Positions 43,375 through 53,359 of a stretch of 64,000 nt of DNA are shown here, piece by piece (the first letter of the stretch is position 1; the number at the start of each line of letters is the position of its first letter). Both the position numbers and the translations under genes were made by a program. Source of the DNA: Prorocentrum cordatum (lineage: Eukaryota; Sar; Dinophyceae; Prorocentrales; Prorocentraceae); assembly GCA_963575745.1 (NCBI GenBank), contig CAUYUJ010009846.1, positions 62,001 through 126,000 of the forward strand, read 5' to 3'. The notes under the pieces are model-generated. The model was not told the DNA's origin, searched no databases, and saw nothing but the letters and a program-made list of their open reading frames with translations.

Positions 43375-44305
43375 GAGGGGAAGAAGAAGGAGGAGGAGGA
43401 GGAGGATGTGGAGGAACATGAGGAGGAGGGGAGGAGGAGGAGGAGGAGGAGGAGGAGGAGGAGGAGGAGGAGGAGGAGGAGGAGGAGGAGGAGGAGGAGG
43501 AGGAGAGGAGGAGGGAGGAGGAGAGGAGGGAGGAGGAGGAGGAGGAGGAGGAGGAGGAGGAGGAGGAGGAGGAGGAGGAGGAGGAGGAGGAGGAGGAGGG
43601 AGGAGGAGAGGAGGAGGAGGAGGAGGAGGAGGAGGAGGAGGAGGAGGAGGAGGAGGAGGAGGAAGGAGGAGGAGAGAGGGAAGAGGAGGAGGAGGAGGAG
43701 GAGGAGGAGGAGGAGGAGGAGGAGGAGGAGGAGGAGGAGGAGGAGGAGGAGGAGGAGGAGGAGGAGGAGGAGGAGGAGGGAGGGGGGGGGAGGGCAGGAG
43801 GAGGAGCAGGAGCAGGAGGAGGAGGAGGAGGGGCAGGAGCAGGTGGAGGCGGAGGAGGCGCAGGAGGAGGAGGAGCAGGAGGAGGGAGGAGGAGGAGGAG
43901 GAGGAGGAGGAGGAGGGGAGGAGGAGGAGGAGGAGGAGGAGGAGGAGGACGGGGGGGAGGAGGGGGAAGAGGAGGAGGAGGAGGAGGAGGAGGAGGAGGA
44001 GGAGGAGGAGGAGCAGGGGAGGAGGAGGAGGAGGAGGAGGAGGGAGGAGGAGGAGAGGAACAGCTGGAGGCGGTGGAGGAGCAGGAGGAGGAGGAGCAGC
44101 AGGGGGAGGAGGAGGAGGAGGAGGAGGAGGAGGAGCAGCTGGAGGCGGTGGAGGAGCAGGAGGAGGAGGAGCAGCAGGGGGAGTAGGAGGAGGAGGAGCA
44201 GCTGGAGGCGGTGGAGGAGCAGGAGGAGGAGGAGGAGCAGGGGGAGGAGGAGGAGGAGGAGGAGGAGGAGGAGGAGGAGGAGGAGGAGGAGGAGGAGGAG
44301 GAGGG
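43375..44305. repeat. Long (GAG)n microsatellite (about 0.9 kb)
   Basis: Nearly continuous GAG with occasional GGAGGG, CAG and GCAGCTGGAGGCGGTGGAGG insertions; the last recurs three times (44,051-44,215). The Gly, Arg, Glu, Leu and Pro homopolymer ORFs covering it on all frames are artefacts. Confidence 0.97.
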
Positions 44306-44464
44306 GGCGGGAAAAGCTCAGGACGCTGACGACGTCCCCGCCCCGAGCGTCCAAGCGCCCCGAGCTTTTCTTGGCCCCCCACCCCGCGGAGCGGAGCGAC
44401 GCGCTATCACCTCGCAGGGCGCGCGGCGTGTCTCGCTGGAGCCACTGCCGCCACGCTGTGCCAA

Positions 44465-44608
44465 ACTCGGCCTCTGTGGGCCCTTACCGGGCCTCGGGAC
44501 TGTCAAAAGGTGATTCAGGAAGGAAAACCGGTCCTGGGGAATGGGTCGAGACTCCCCAGGACCCCGTATTGAACAAATCACGACATCGGATCTCGGGGTA
44601 TTATGGGT
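44465..44608 (+). mobile_element. Family B TIR element, copy 3 (left end lost)
   Basis: GGCCCTTACCGGGCCTCGGG, GGGAATGGGTCGAGACTCC and the right end CACGACATCGGATCTCGGGG match the copy at 22,060. The left terminus is not recognisable. Confidence 0.75.
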
Positions 44609-44639
44609 CTTGTAGGCCCCCCCCCCCCTGGGGCCAACA

Positions 44640-45232
44640 TGCCGTAGCACCCCGCAGATGCGGATAAGAGCGACGGGGCGGCGGGGACGTTTGCAGTCTG
44701 CGGGGCTCTGACGAACCCCGCCGCAGGCTCTTCAGTTTTGCAGATTGCACAGCGGGCCCGCCGCAGGCGCCAATCTGTCGTTCAAGCCATGTGGGTGGGT
44801 CGCGGGGCGGGTCGCGGGTGGGCCGCAGGTGGACGGCGGGTGGGTCGCGGATGGGTCGCGGATGGGTCGTGGGTGGGTCGCGGGTAGGTCGCGGGTGGGT
44901 CGCGGGGTGGGTCGCGGGGTGGATCACGGGGTGGGTCGCGGGTGGGTCGCGGGTTGGTCGCGGGTGGGTCGCGGGGTGGGTCGCTGGGTGGGTCGCGGGT
45001 GGGTCGCGGGGCGGGTTGCGGGTGGGACGACGACAACAAACAACAACAACAACAACAGCAACAACAACAACAACAACAACAACAAACAACAACAAACAAC
45101 AAACAACAAACAACAAACAACAAACAACAACACCACCACCAACAACAACAATAACGATAATCCGCACCGCGGAATTCCACTTCAGCCACGCACCCGGGGA
45201 CAGTGAATGACCGTTCGGCCCCCTCACTCTGA
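44640..45232. repeat. Compound repeat: (GGGTCGCGGGT)n plus (CAA)n, copy 2
   Basis: Paralogue of 37,150-37,590. It starts with GTAGCACCCCGCAGATGCGG (compare 36,186) and includes GCCCGCCGCAGGCGCC, GGGTCGCGGGT units, CAACAACAA (45,030-45,155), GCACCGCGGAATTCCACTTC and TGACCGTTCGGCCCCCTCAC. Confidence 0.9.
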
Positions 45233-45233
45233 C

Positions 45234-45458
45234 AAGAACAACAGCAACAACAACAACAACCACAACAGCAGAAACAACAACAGCAACAAACATCAAACCA
45301 CAACAACAACACCAACAACAGCAGCAACAACAACACCAACCACAACACCAACCACAACAACAACAACAGCAACACCAACAACCACAACCACAACATCAAC
45401 ACACAACACACAACAGTCAACACTACATCAACAACAACAGCAACGACAACAACAACAA
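45234..45458. repeat. (CAA)n microsatellite, second tract
   Basis: CAACAACAACAGCAACA-type repeat running into dispersed repeat D. Confidence 0.92.
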
Positions 45459-45465
45459 TCATGTT

Positions 45466-46010
45466 GAGACTGTCCGCTGTTATCTGCTTGCGTGAGAGTC
45501 AACACGAATGTTTCGAACCCTCGATACCCCTATTCGTCCTCCACCAAGCCCCCGTTGGGGGGTACCGTTCTTAACTGCAACGTGTATTTCGCGCAGCCCC
45601 TGAGGCAGGTGAAGAGAGGGCGGATGGAAGGAAAGACAAGGGGGAGGGAGGAGGATGGAACACCGGCTAGGGACAGAAAACACGTGGTATAACTAGTTGG
45701 GCGAATCGGGCGGGTAGATCCTACCAGGCGGGTAGGGAAGGAGGGCCCAAGGGCCAGGTCGAGCAGGCGGGTTGCTCAAGCGTGCGTCCTGCGTGAATCG
45801 CGAGGCAATGTCGAGCAACAGCTCGATTCCCAAATCAATCGTGAGGAAATCCACAGCGAGAGCGTGACTCCTGAATGTCGAGGGCGCGGCTTCTGAGTAC
45901 TTTCGCGAAGAAGTCCCACGCGAGAGCGCGATTCCTGAATCAATTGGGGACGTCCCGCGCGAGAGCGCGATTTGGGAATACATTGTGGGGCAGTATCAGG
46001 CGGGAGCTGT
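45466..46010 (-). repeat. Dispersed repeat D, copy 2
   Basis: Reverse complement of blocks at 22,850-23,460: the GACTGT.CGC start, CCTCGATACCC, a run of GGCGGGT motifs, and CGTGAATCGCGAGGCAATGT. Confidence 0.7.
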
Positions 46011-46189
46011 TGTTGTTGTTGTTGTAGTTCGGGGGCAAACTTTTCAGTTTGACCCGAGTGGCTTCCCCTAGTTAAAAAGCAGGGTGCAAGCCCTGGTAGA
46101 AAACACTCCATTTGAAGAACGCAATGGTCACCAGAGGGGGGATCAACAATATGGTTTTTCAGTGATGAAAGATCAGGAACAACAGCAGC

Positions 46190-46600
46190 AAACATGTTAA
46201 GACTGTTCGCGCCTATCTGCTCACGTGCCAATCGACATGTATATCCCAAACACTCGGTACCCGCCCTCGTCGTCTTCGATCGTACCACCTTGGGTGCATA
46301 TCTTCCTTACCTGCCACGCGCATTAGCAAAACCCTTAAAACAACGGAAATGAAGACAGGTGGAAAGGGGGAGGGAGAATAATGAAGCACGATATATATTA
46401 GCAGGAGGGAAGCAAGAAGCAGAAAACAAATGGTGGAACCAGACGGGCAGGTCGGGTGGGCAGACCCATAGTGGGAACGTCGGGAAGGCGGGCCCAGGCG
46501 ACCAGGACGAGCAGGCGAGTTACCCATGCGTAGGTCTTGCATGAATCGCGAGTGTGCGCGATTCCTCAGTAAATCGTGAGACGAGCCAGAGCGAGAGCTC
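46190..46600 (-). repeat. Dispersed repeat D, copy 3
   Basis: Tandem to copy 2: CATGTTAAGACTGTTCGCGC, CACTCGGTACCCGCCCTCGT, GGGCAGGTCGGGTGGGCAGA and CATGAATCGCGAGTGTGCGC. The spacer 46,010-46,190 also has a counterpart near 22,410-22,570. Confidence 0.7.
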
Positions 46601-46779
46601 GGAGGCCTCTTGGGCGCTCTTGGAGCCGTCGGAAAAGAAAACTCGAGCAAACGCCAGAAAAGCCAGTGCCGGCGCAACGGCGGCGAAGAGGCGCCGGGGC
46701 TCGAGAGCAAACGGGGGCCAGTCCGAGCGCCGGACTTTGCAAGATCCTGCGCAGCCAGGAGTGCATGGACTCGGGCTCG

Positions 46780-46922
46780 GGCGCAGGATCCTGCAGGATC
46801 GATCCTGCAGGATCCTGCGGGATCCGGATCCTGCACAAGATCCTGCACAAGATCCTGCAGGATCCTGCGCAAGATCCTGCAGGATCCGGATCCTGCAGGA
46901 TCTTGTGGGATCCTGCAAGCCC
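46780..46922. repeat. GGATCCTGC palindrome cluster
   Basis: GGATCCTGCAGGATCC and its parts recur about 14 times in both orientations in 140 bases. This makes dense overlapping palindromes joined by CACAAGATCCTG spacers. Confidence 0.92.
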
Positions 46923-46934
46923 AGACACTCGCCG

Positions 46935-47110
46935 ATACTCAGGAGGGGAAAAACCACACAGACACAATGAATCGTCGACTCCCGGGAAAAGATGGGAAAA
47001 TATGGGAAGTAGGGGGGAAGACAAACACCCAGAAGATAGGGTAAAGGATGGGGAACCCTTTTGCTTCTTTGCGTGTGTGTATTTATCTGTGTGTCCAAGA
47101 GGGCCCCTTC
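46935..47110 (+). repeat. Dispersed repeat K, copy 2
   Basis: ACACAGACACAATGAATCGT, CGACTCCCGGGAAAAGATGG, GGGGGGAAGACAAACACCC and TGTGTGTCCAAGAGGGCCCC match 23,765-23,935. The next block (CCATCCGCGGCCCCCGAGGT, 47,120) recurs at 55,398. Confidence 0.7.
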
Positions 47111-47329
47111 AGATACGACTGTTCCATCCGCGGCCCCCGAGGTCCCGATCTCTTCCCCAGGGGTGGCTTACTGGGAGCCGGCGGTAAACCCTCAACCTTG
47201 GTTACCCCCGGGAACTCGTAGAGCTTCCTCGTGCAATGCGGGCGCGGCAATCTCGCATTCTGTGCGCGAGGGCGCGGTTTCATGGAAGAGAACGTGAAGG
47301 AGAAGAAGGAGTGAGGGAAAAGCATCTCT

Positions 47330-49060
47330 GGGAAATAATAATAAACATACCAGGCCCAGTTGAGGCGTCTGGACACTTTGAACTAGCGCACCTGTTGATT
47401 TCCTTCCGATGGCTGCGCCGAACAGCGTAAAGAAAACCATCACCATCTCTAAAGAATTAGCAGAGTATGAATCGTTTTTCGGCCCTAGCGCTGATAGCAG
47501 ACCGAGTTCAGGCGTCTGATACTTTGAACCAGCAAGCCTGGGTATTTCCTTCCGATTGCTGTGCCAAACAGCTTGTAGCTCATCCGCGTCTCGAGTTAAG
47601 CCAAGAGAACCAATACCATCTCTAAAGCACAATACGAATAGTGTCGGCTCCAGCGCTGATAGCAGACCGATTTCTGGCGTCTAGATACTTCAAACTAGCG
47701 CTCATGATGATGTTATGCCGATTGCGGTGCCGAACAGTTCTGTAGCTCATCTGCAGCTCCATTTAGTCCGAGAAAACCATCACCATCTCCAGATAAATAG
47801 CAGCGTACGAATAGTGTTTCGGCCCCAGCGCTGATAGCAGGCCGAGGTCAAGCGTCTAGATGCCTTGAGCTAGCGCGCCTCATGATGTTCTTCCGAGCTC
47901 TGTGCCTAAGAGCTCTGTAGCTGATCTGCAGCTCGAGTAAAGTCAAGAAAATCATCAATATTTCCCAGAAGTTAACAGAGTAGGAATAGCTTTTCGGCCC
48001 CAGCGCTGATAGCAGACTCGTTTCAGGCGTGAGCATGTTTTCGATCTAGCGCGCCTGATGATTAATTTCCGATTGCTGTGCCGAGCAGCTCTTTAGCCCA
48101 TCTGCAGCTCAAGTTGAATCATGAACACCATCATAATTCCCGCCAAAAAAATAACAGAGTACGAATAGTGTTTCGACTCCAGCGCTGGTAACAGACCGGG
48201 TTCAGGCGTCTAGATACTCCAGACTATCGCGCTTGATGGTTCCCTTCCGATTGCTGCACCGAAGAGCTCTGCATCTCATCTGCAGCTCGAGTTAAGTCAA
48301 GAAACTCATCATCATCTCGAAAAACATAGTAGAGTACGAATAGTTTCGTGGAGCTACCTCGCGTAGCAGACCGAGTTCAGAGATCTGGATACTCCAGTCG
48401 AACCCGCTTGACGATTCTAGATCGATTAGGTGTTTGTACCAGCTCTGTGGCTAACCTAGAGCTCGAGTTGAGTTAAGAACGCCAAAAACACCTGTCAAGA
48501 TGACTCGAAGGAGCCGATCCCGCCTGAGTGCTTTTTGGCAGTAGTAGGTACCCGATCGAGCTGATAGCAGACAGAGATCAGGCGTCCAGCTACTTTCAAC
48601 TAGCGCGCCTGATGATTCCCTTCCGACTGCTGTGCCACCACTCTGTAGCTCATCTCCAGCTCGAGCTAAGCCAAGAAAAGCATCACCATCTCCAAAAAAA
48701 ACAGAGTCCGAATCGTTTTTTCAGCCCCAGCGGTCATAGCAGACCGAGATCAGTGTCTAGATACTTCAGACTATCGCGTTTGGTGATGCTCTTCCAATTG
48801 ATGTGTCAGAGAGCTTTGTAGCTCATTTGCAGCTCGATTAAAGCCAAGAACCTCATCATCATCTCAAACAGTAGTCGAGCACGAAGAGCTTCGCGGACCT
48901 AGCTCGAGTAGCAGACCGAACGCAGACCTCTAGATGGTTGAGACAAACGCGCCTAATCATTCTGGAACGATTAGGTGTGCATACTAGCTCTGTAGCGCTA
49001 CTGAAGCTCGAGTTAAGTGCAGAAAACCGACAGCACCTGCCAACATGACTCGAAACAGCC
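47330..49060. repeat. Satellite of about 175 bp (about 10 diverged units)
   Basis: The marker GCTGATAGCAGACCGAGTTCAG and variants recur at about 47,486, 47,656, 47,830, 48,005, 48,185, 48,365, 48,560, 48,737 and 48,910. Each unit also has TCTGTAGCTCATCTGCAGCT, GTTAAGTCAAGAAA and ATCACCATCTCC. It is less GC-rich than the rest of the window and has no ORF of note. Confidence 0.9.
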
Positions 49061-49420
49061 GATCCCGCCCCGATGCTTTTTGGCAGTCGTATTTACCCGA
49101 TCGAGCTGAGATTAAGACGGCGAACGGGAATAATATCGAATATGGGTGGAACAAAAAACTAGAGCTCAAACGAATTGTTGAATTTCGAGATATCGAATTT
49201 AAACAGGTTTTATTTGGTAGAAAAATCCGTCGATTTTTTGCCAACTAGCCCCCCAGCGCGCCGGAATTACTCTTCTAGCTTCATCGCTAACGCTCTTAGG
49301 GAAGCTCTACGAGTCACTTCGTCCCTGGGGGCCCCCGTGCCCGGCGACGGGCCCCAGAGGCCCAGGTACGAACACACCGCCGGATGGAAGGAACCATCTC
49401 CTCGGATTGCTGGGCTGCGC

Positions 49421-49787
49421 AGGATCCCAGGCATCGAACGCAGAGGAAAAATCACGACGTTTTTTTTCGCAGTTCTCGGCCTCCAGGGGCCCTTCCCGGG
49501 CCTCGGGGCCGTCGAAAAACGGCTCAGGATGCAAAGCCGGTCCTGGGGACTGTGTCGAGACTTCCGGGGAGCCCGTCTTTCACAACCTACCAAACCACCC
49601 CAACCCAACCCGAAGGCCTCAATTTACCCTCCATTTCCACTGGGGGGGGGGTCGGGGAACATCGAAAAAAAACACGTATGGAACCCATACCCCCCCAACC
49701 CGAAATTCGGGTCTTCGGGTTGGGTCGGGGTGGTCTGGTAGGCAGTCAGTCTTGACAAAAGCACGACGTCGGACCTCTGGGATCCTG
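49421..49787 (+). mobile_element. Family B TIR element, copy 4, interrupted by element H
   Basis: Ends AGGATCCCAGGCATCGAACG and (inverted) CAGGATCCCAGAGGTCCGAC. The interior shares TTTTTCGCAGTTCTCGGCCT, CCCGGGCCTCGGGGCCGTC and GACTGTGTCGAGACTTCC. It is split at 49,580 by a second element; removing that insert and one GTCTT gives a normal family-B length of about 193 bases. Confidence 0.85.
49580..49748. mobile_element. TIR element H nested in family B (169 bp)
   Basis: Ends TCACAACCTACCAAACCACC and (inverted) TGACTGCCTACCAGACCACC, with the match continuing through CAACCCAACCCGAAG-type sequence. A perfect 5-bp duplication GTCTT flanks it (49,575-49,579 and 49,749-49,753). Non-coding. Confidence 0.92.
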
Positions 49788-49915
49788 CCAGGCCCGGCCG
49801 GCCCGGGTCGCCCGGAGCGCCCCGGGCCCGCAGCTCCCCGAGGGCGGAGCGGCGACGGCGAGGGCCCGCGCACGGCGGGGGGGACGGCGCAGGCCGCGAT
49901 GGCTCGAGCAAGCTT

Positions 49916-50100
49916 TCTGTCGGGCGTGTCCCCCTACAGGGGGATCCGACGAAAAACAAGAAATACCCCCAAAAGATCAAACAAATACACACAAAAAAAG
50001 AGTCCCCAGACTATTTCTTGGCTATTTTTAGAATTATGTTTGGTGTATTTTTCATTATTCGTTGAAAATCCCCCTGTAGGGGGACAGGCCCGACTTAAAA
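49916..50100. mobile_element. Family A TIR element (185 bp)
   Basis: Left TCTGTCGGGCGTGTCCCCCT and right CAGGCCCGACTTAAAA, each with the CCCCCTACAGGGGG palindrome. CAAGCTT flanks both (49,909-49,915 and 50,101-50,107). The AT-rich core (GTCCCCAGACTATTTCTTGG, TTTTTAGAATTATGTTTGG) matches the interior right side of the 8.8-kb unit. Confidence 0.9.
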
Positions 50101-50107
50101 CAAGCTT

Positions 50108-50644
50108 ACTGTGAAAGGTTGTGCTCGTAAATCCGGTCGGCCGCACGTCGGAGGCCCAAAAGTTGACACCATCGCCAACATCGGCGGTGTGCCTCCACCG
50201 AAGGAAGATGACCCCGATCTCGGCGTTGGTGGCAATGTTCGGGCTTCCCAGGTGGCCGAACTCTTACCACTAACACCGAAATCTAGGATCATCCTCCTCT
50301 GGTGGAGGCCCCCCCCTGCGCTGGTGTTGGTGTCCACTTCCAAGCCTCCGAGCACGCTGTGTGAGCCGAGCCTCTCGATCTGCAGAGGGTGTTCGAAGCA
50401 CCTGCGCTCGAGCCCTGCGGGCCGGGCTGTGAAAAAGAACTTGCTGGGGAAAAGAACAGCTGTCAGACGCCCGATCTGTCCCCTCAGACTCTGCTTGTGG
50501 ACGACAATCCATGGACAGGAAGCGCGATGCCAAAGATTTCCAGATGTCGAGGACATGCTCAAAACATTGCTTAAGCATGCTAGAGAACATGTGTCCAACA
50601 TTTTAACCACATGTTCCAATACATCTAAAACAGTAAACAATCCG
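50108..50644. other. No gene recognised
   Basis: Unique sequence open in parts on both strands, without a recognisable domain. Confidence 0.5.
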
Positions 50645-51030
50645 ATGTTAGGAGGAGGGGGAGGAGAAGCAGGAGGAGGAGGAGGAGGAAGTAGGTGGAG
50701 GAGGAGCAGCAGGAGGAGGAGGAGGAGCAGGAGGCAAAGGAGGAGGAAGTAGGAGGAGGAGGAGGAGGACGAGGAGGAGGAGGAGGAAGTAGGAGGAGGA
50801 GGAGGAGGAGGAGGACGAGGAGGAGGAGGGAGGAGGAGGAGGAGGAGCAGGAGGAGGAGGAGGAAGTAGGAGGAGGAGGAGGAGGAGGAGGAAGAGGAGC
50901 AGAAGGAGGAGGAAGAGCAGGAGGAAGAGGAGGAAGTAGGAGGAGGAGGAGGAGGAAGTAGGAGGAGAAGGAAGGAGGACGAGGAGGAGGAGGAGGAGGC
51001 GGAGGAGGCGGAGGAGGAGGAGGAGAGGCC
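50645..51030. repeat. (GAG)n microsatellite with AAGTAG interruptions
   Basis: GAG tract broken at intervals by GAAGTAGGAGG, giving a weak higher-order pattern. Homopolymer ORFs are artefacts. Confidence 0.95.
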
Positions 51031-51179
51031 CACGGCCTGCAAGCAACGCCCCCTCGCGCGCCGCGCCCCCTCTGCGGGGCCCTTCTGTGGCGGGCCCGTC
51101 GTGCGCCCCGGCAGGCCGCGGGGCGGCGACCCGACGGCTGCGTGGCGGAGGGCGCCGCGGCGGCGCCGGAGAGCCAGGA

Positions 51180-51335
51180 GGGAAAAAAAAAAACACCGAC
51201 ACAAGGAACTGTCGATCCCCCAGAATGGCAGATATGGGATGTGGGGGGGGGAAGAGGCGAAAACCCCGAAAACACAAGAAGGTGTGGGGGGAATCCTGTG
51301 ATCTGTGCCCATTTGTTGGTGTGTCCCATGGCCCC
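51180..51335 (+). repeat. Dispersed repeat K, copy 3
   Basis: ACACCGACACAAGGAACTGT, CGATCCCCCAGAATGG and GGTGTGTCCCATGGCCCC match the copies at 23,765 and 46,935. Confidence 0.7.
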
Positions 51336-51398
51336 TTCAGAGAGCCCCGGCCTCCTCGAGGCGCCGCCGTCGGCCTCACGTCCCGTCGCCGGCTTCGC

Positions 51399-51404
<6 letters not shown>

Positions 51405-51493
<89 letters not shown>

Positions 51494-51541
51494 GTCGTCG
51501 TCATCGTCGTCGTCGTCGGCGTCGTCGTCGGCGTCGTCGGC

Positions 51542-51572
<31 letters not shown>

Positions 51573-51600
51573 ATGGCGATGGCGCCGGCGGCGTCGGCGG
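51405..51600. repeat. (GTC)n/(GGCGTC)n microsatellite
   Basis: GTCGTCGTC giving way to GGCGTCGGCGTC units. Val/Gly, Ser/Ala and Arg ORFs are artefacts. Confidence 0.93.
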
Positions 51601-51848
51601 TGGTCGGGGGAGATCTTCGGAGGTGGCCAGCCTTCCCAGGCATCCTCCGCCTTTTCGCCTCCGCCTCCATGTCTCCTCGTCGTCCTCATCGTCCTCCTCT
51701 GGCCAGCCTCCACCCATCAGGCATCCCCCGCCTCTTCGCCTCCGCCCTTTTTTGGGGGTTTCGGGTAGGCGTCGACCCATTGGCAAAATTCGCTGGGGGG
51801 GATAGGCGGGAGATGGGGGCAGAGTAGCTACAGCAGCGGGAGACGTCT

Positions 51849-52015
51849 GTGTCAGAGAACTCTCCTCCAACTCTTCCGTCTTCCACCGAGGAGAATCTCA
51901 CACGACAGCTCGCCGCTTGCTTGAGTCCCACCTCCAGCCCAAACGGCGAAGATGTGTCTGGGGCATCCCTGCAGAACCTGCTAGGGGTGTGTGCCACCCA
52001 TGCAGCGCGCCATGG
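51849..52015 (+). CDS. Unassigned ORF segment, possible exon
   Basis: An open segment of ordinary composition (SENSPPTLPSSTEENLTRQL, then SGASLQNLLGVCATHAARHG) precedes a repeat region. No domain, no convincing start (the frame opens at GTG), and the downstream part of the frame is minisatellite. Confidence 0.2.
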
Positions 52016-52260
52016 GTTGCGGGATCCACAGGTTGAGCCAAATGGGCGTCGCCCATGGGTTACTGCGTTGGACTTACCCATCCACGGGTTGCGCGATCCA
52101 TGGGTAGCGCCATCCTCGGGTGCCGCCATGGGTTTCGCCATACATGGATTGCGATATAGGGTGCGCACTCGGCGGCAGAGAGCAGGACGGCCTGCCAGTC
52201 GTTGGGCCATAGGTCGCGCACTCGCCGGCAGAGGCTGGAACGGCTTGCTATTTTGGTTGC
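52000..52260. repeat. CCATGGGTTGCG minisatellite and a 55-60-base duplication
   Basis: Irregular CATGGGTTGCGCGATCCA units (52,005-52,155), then GCGCACTCGGCGGCAGAG and GCGCACTCGCCGGCAGAG at about 52,160 and 52,214. Confidence 0.75.
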
Positions 52261-52456
52261 ACCAGAAGCTGGGGGCACCCGGCGGCCGAAGTAACACGGC
52301 CGCCTAACAGGCACGGTCAGTCCGTCAGTCAGTCCGGAGCACCCCACGAGAAACCAAATTCGGATGGAGCCCGACGTCAGTGATTGACTTCTTGTCAGCG
52401 CTTGTGGGGTGCATGGAGTTTCCGGAGGCTTCCGGGGATCTCTGGGGACCTATGGA

Positions 52457-52628
52457 CCGGGGGTGGACAGGACCCCCAACAGTGACACGTCGATTAGTGA
52501 ATTGTCCGTTTTCGGTTCTCGAGATGGCGCCGTGGCCGTTATTTTCCAGGCTTGCGCCCGCCAGGTTTGGGCCCCAGGTCGTTTTCACTAAACCACGTTT
52601 TACTAAAGGGGGGTCTGTCCATCCCCGA
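52457..52628 (-). mobile_element. Family C TIR element, copy 2 (172 bp)
   Basis: Ends CCGGGGGTGGACAGG and (inverted) TCGGGGATGGACAG, flanked by ATGGA on both sides (52,452-52,456 and 52,629-52,633). The interior is the reverse complement of 20,712-20,882. Confidence 0.85.
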
Positions 52629-52867
52629 ATGGAGGCCTCTGGAAACCTACATTTGATCCTCTCTCCTTGCTCCTCCTCCGTCCTCCGCTCCTCCCCGTCG
52701 AGCCACCCTCGCTGGCCACCGCGGGCGCTCCCCAGCAAGTGTGGCCCAGCCGCCTGCCGGACGACGCCACCCAGCGGGGCCGGTGTCCACATCAGGGAGC
52801 ACGACTGCCCTCGCACATTTCGAAGCGGGCCGGTGATGTTCGGGGTTTGGAGGCGACCGCGGGACAT

Positions 52868-53056
52868 TGACGAACGAGCAACACACACCCATACCCACAG
52901 GGGGGTCGTTGGGAGGAGGACTGGCTATGGGTCTGGGTGCGGGTTGTCGGACCCTGGGGAACGCTCCCGTTTGAGCGGGGACCCCCACCCGACAACACGC
53001 ACCCATAGCCCTCTCCGATCCCCCTATGGGTATGGGTGTGTGTTGTTGGTTCGTCA
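52868..53056. mobile_element. Double-hairpin TIR element J (189 bp)
   Basis: Outer arms TGACGAACGAGCAACACACA and (inverted) TGACGAACCAACAACACACA extend about 40 bases through CCCATACCCAcAGGGGG. A second inverted pair lies inside (GGGTGCGGGTTGTCGGACCC against GGGTGCGTGTTGTCGGGTGG). A perfect 5-bp duplication GACAT flanks the element (52,863-52,867 and 53,057-53,061). Confidence 0.93.
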
Positions 53057-53359
53057 GACATGACCTGCCAGGGGGGGGCTACCAACTCCCGTCATAGGTG
53101 TAATCGATGGGCTTTTGGGAGGCCTCGACTAGCAGTGCCGCAATGAGACGCCAATGACCGAAAGCCCCGGATAGTAAATCATCCCCCCTCCTTCACGATT
53201 GAGGATTGATTATTCCCTGCCAAGACAGAGTTGGACGGGGGAGAGTGGCGGCAAGGCCGAACTTTGTTATCGCGGGGGAAGGTTGCGGATGGAAGTTGTT
53301 ACCTTATTAGGTTGAGTAGCAACATCAAAAGTGCGTCGCATGGCAATCGGGGGCGATGG

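Noticed and set aside
43340-44667. Very long Arg/Glu/Gly and Leu/Pro ORFs on both strands
   Set aside because: They are translations of a (GAG)n microsatellite, open in every frame because the trinucleotide contains no stop.
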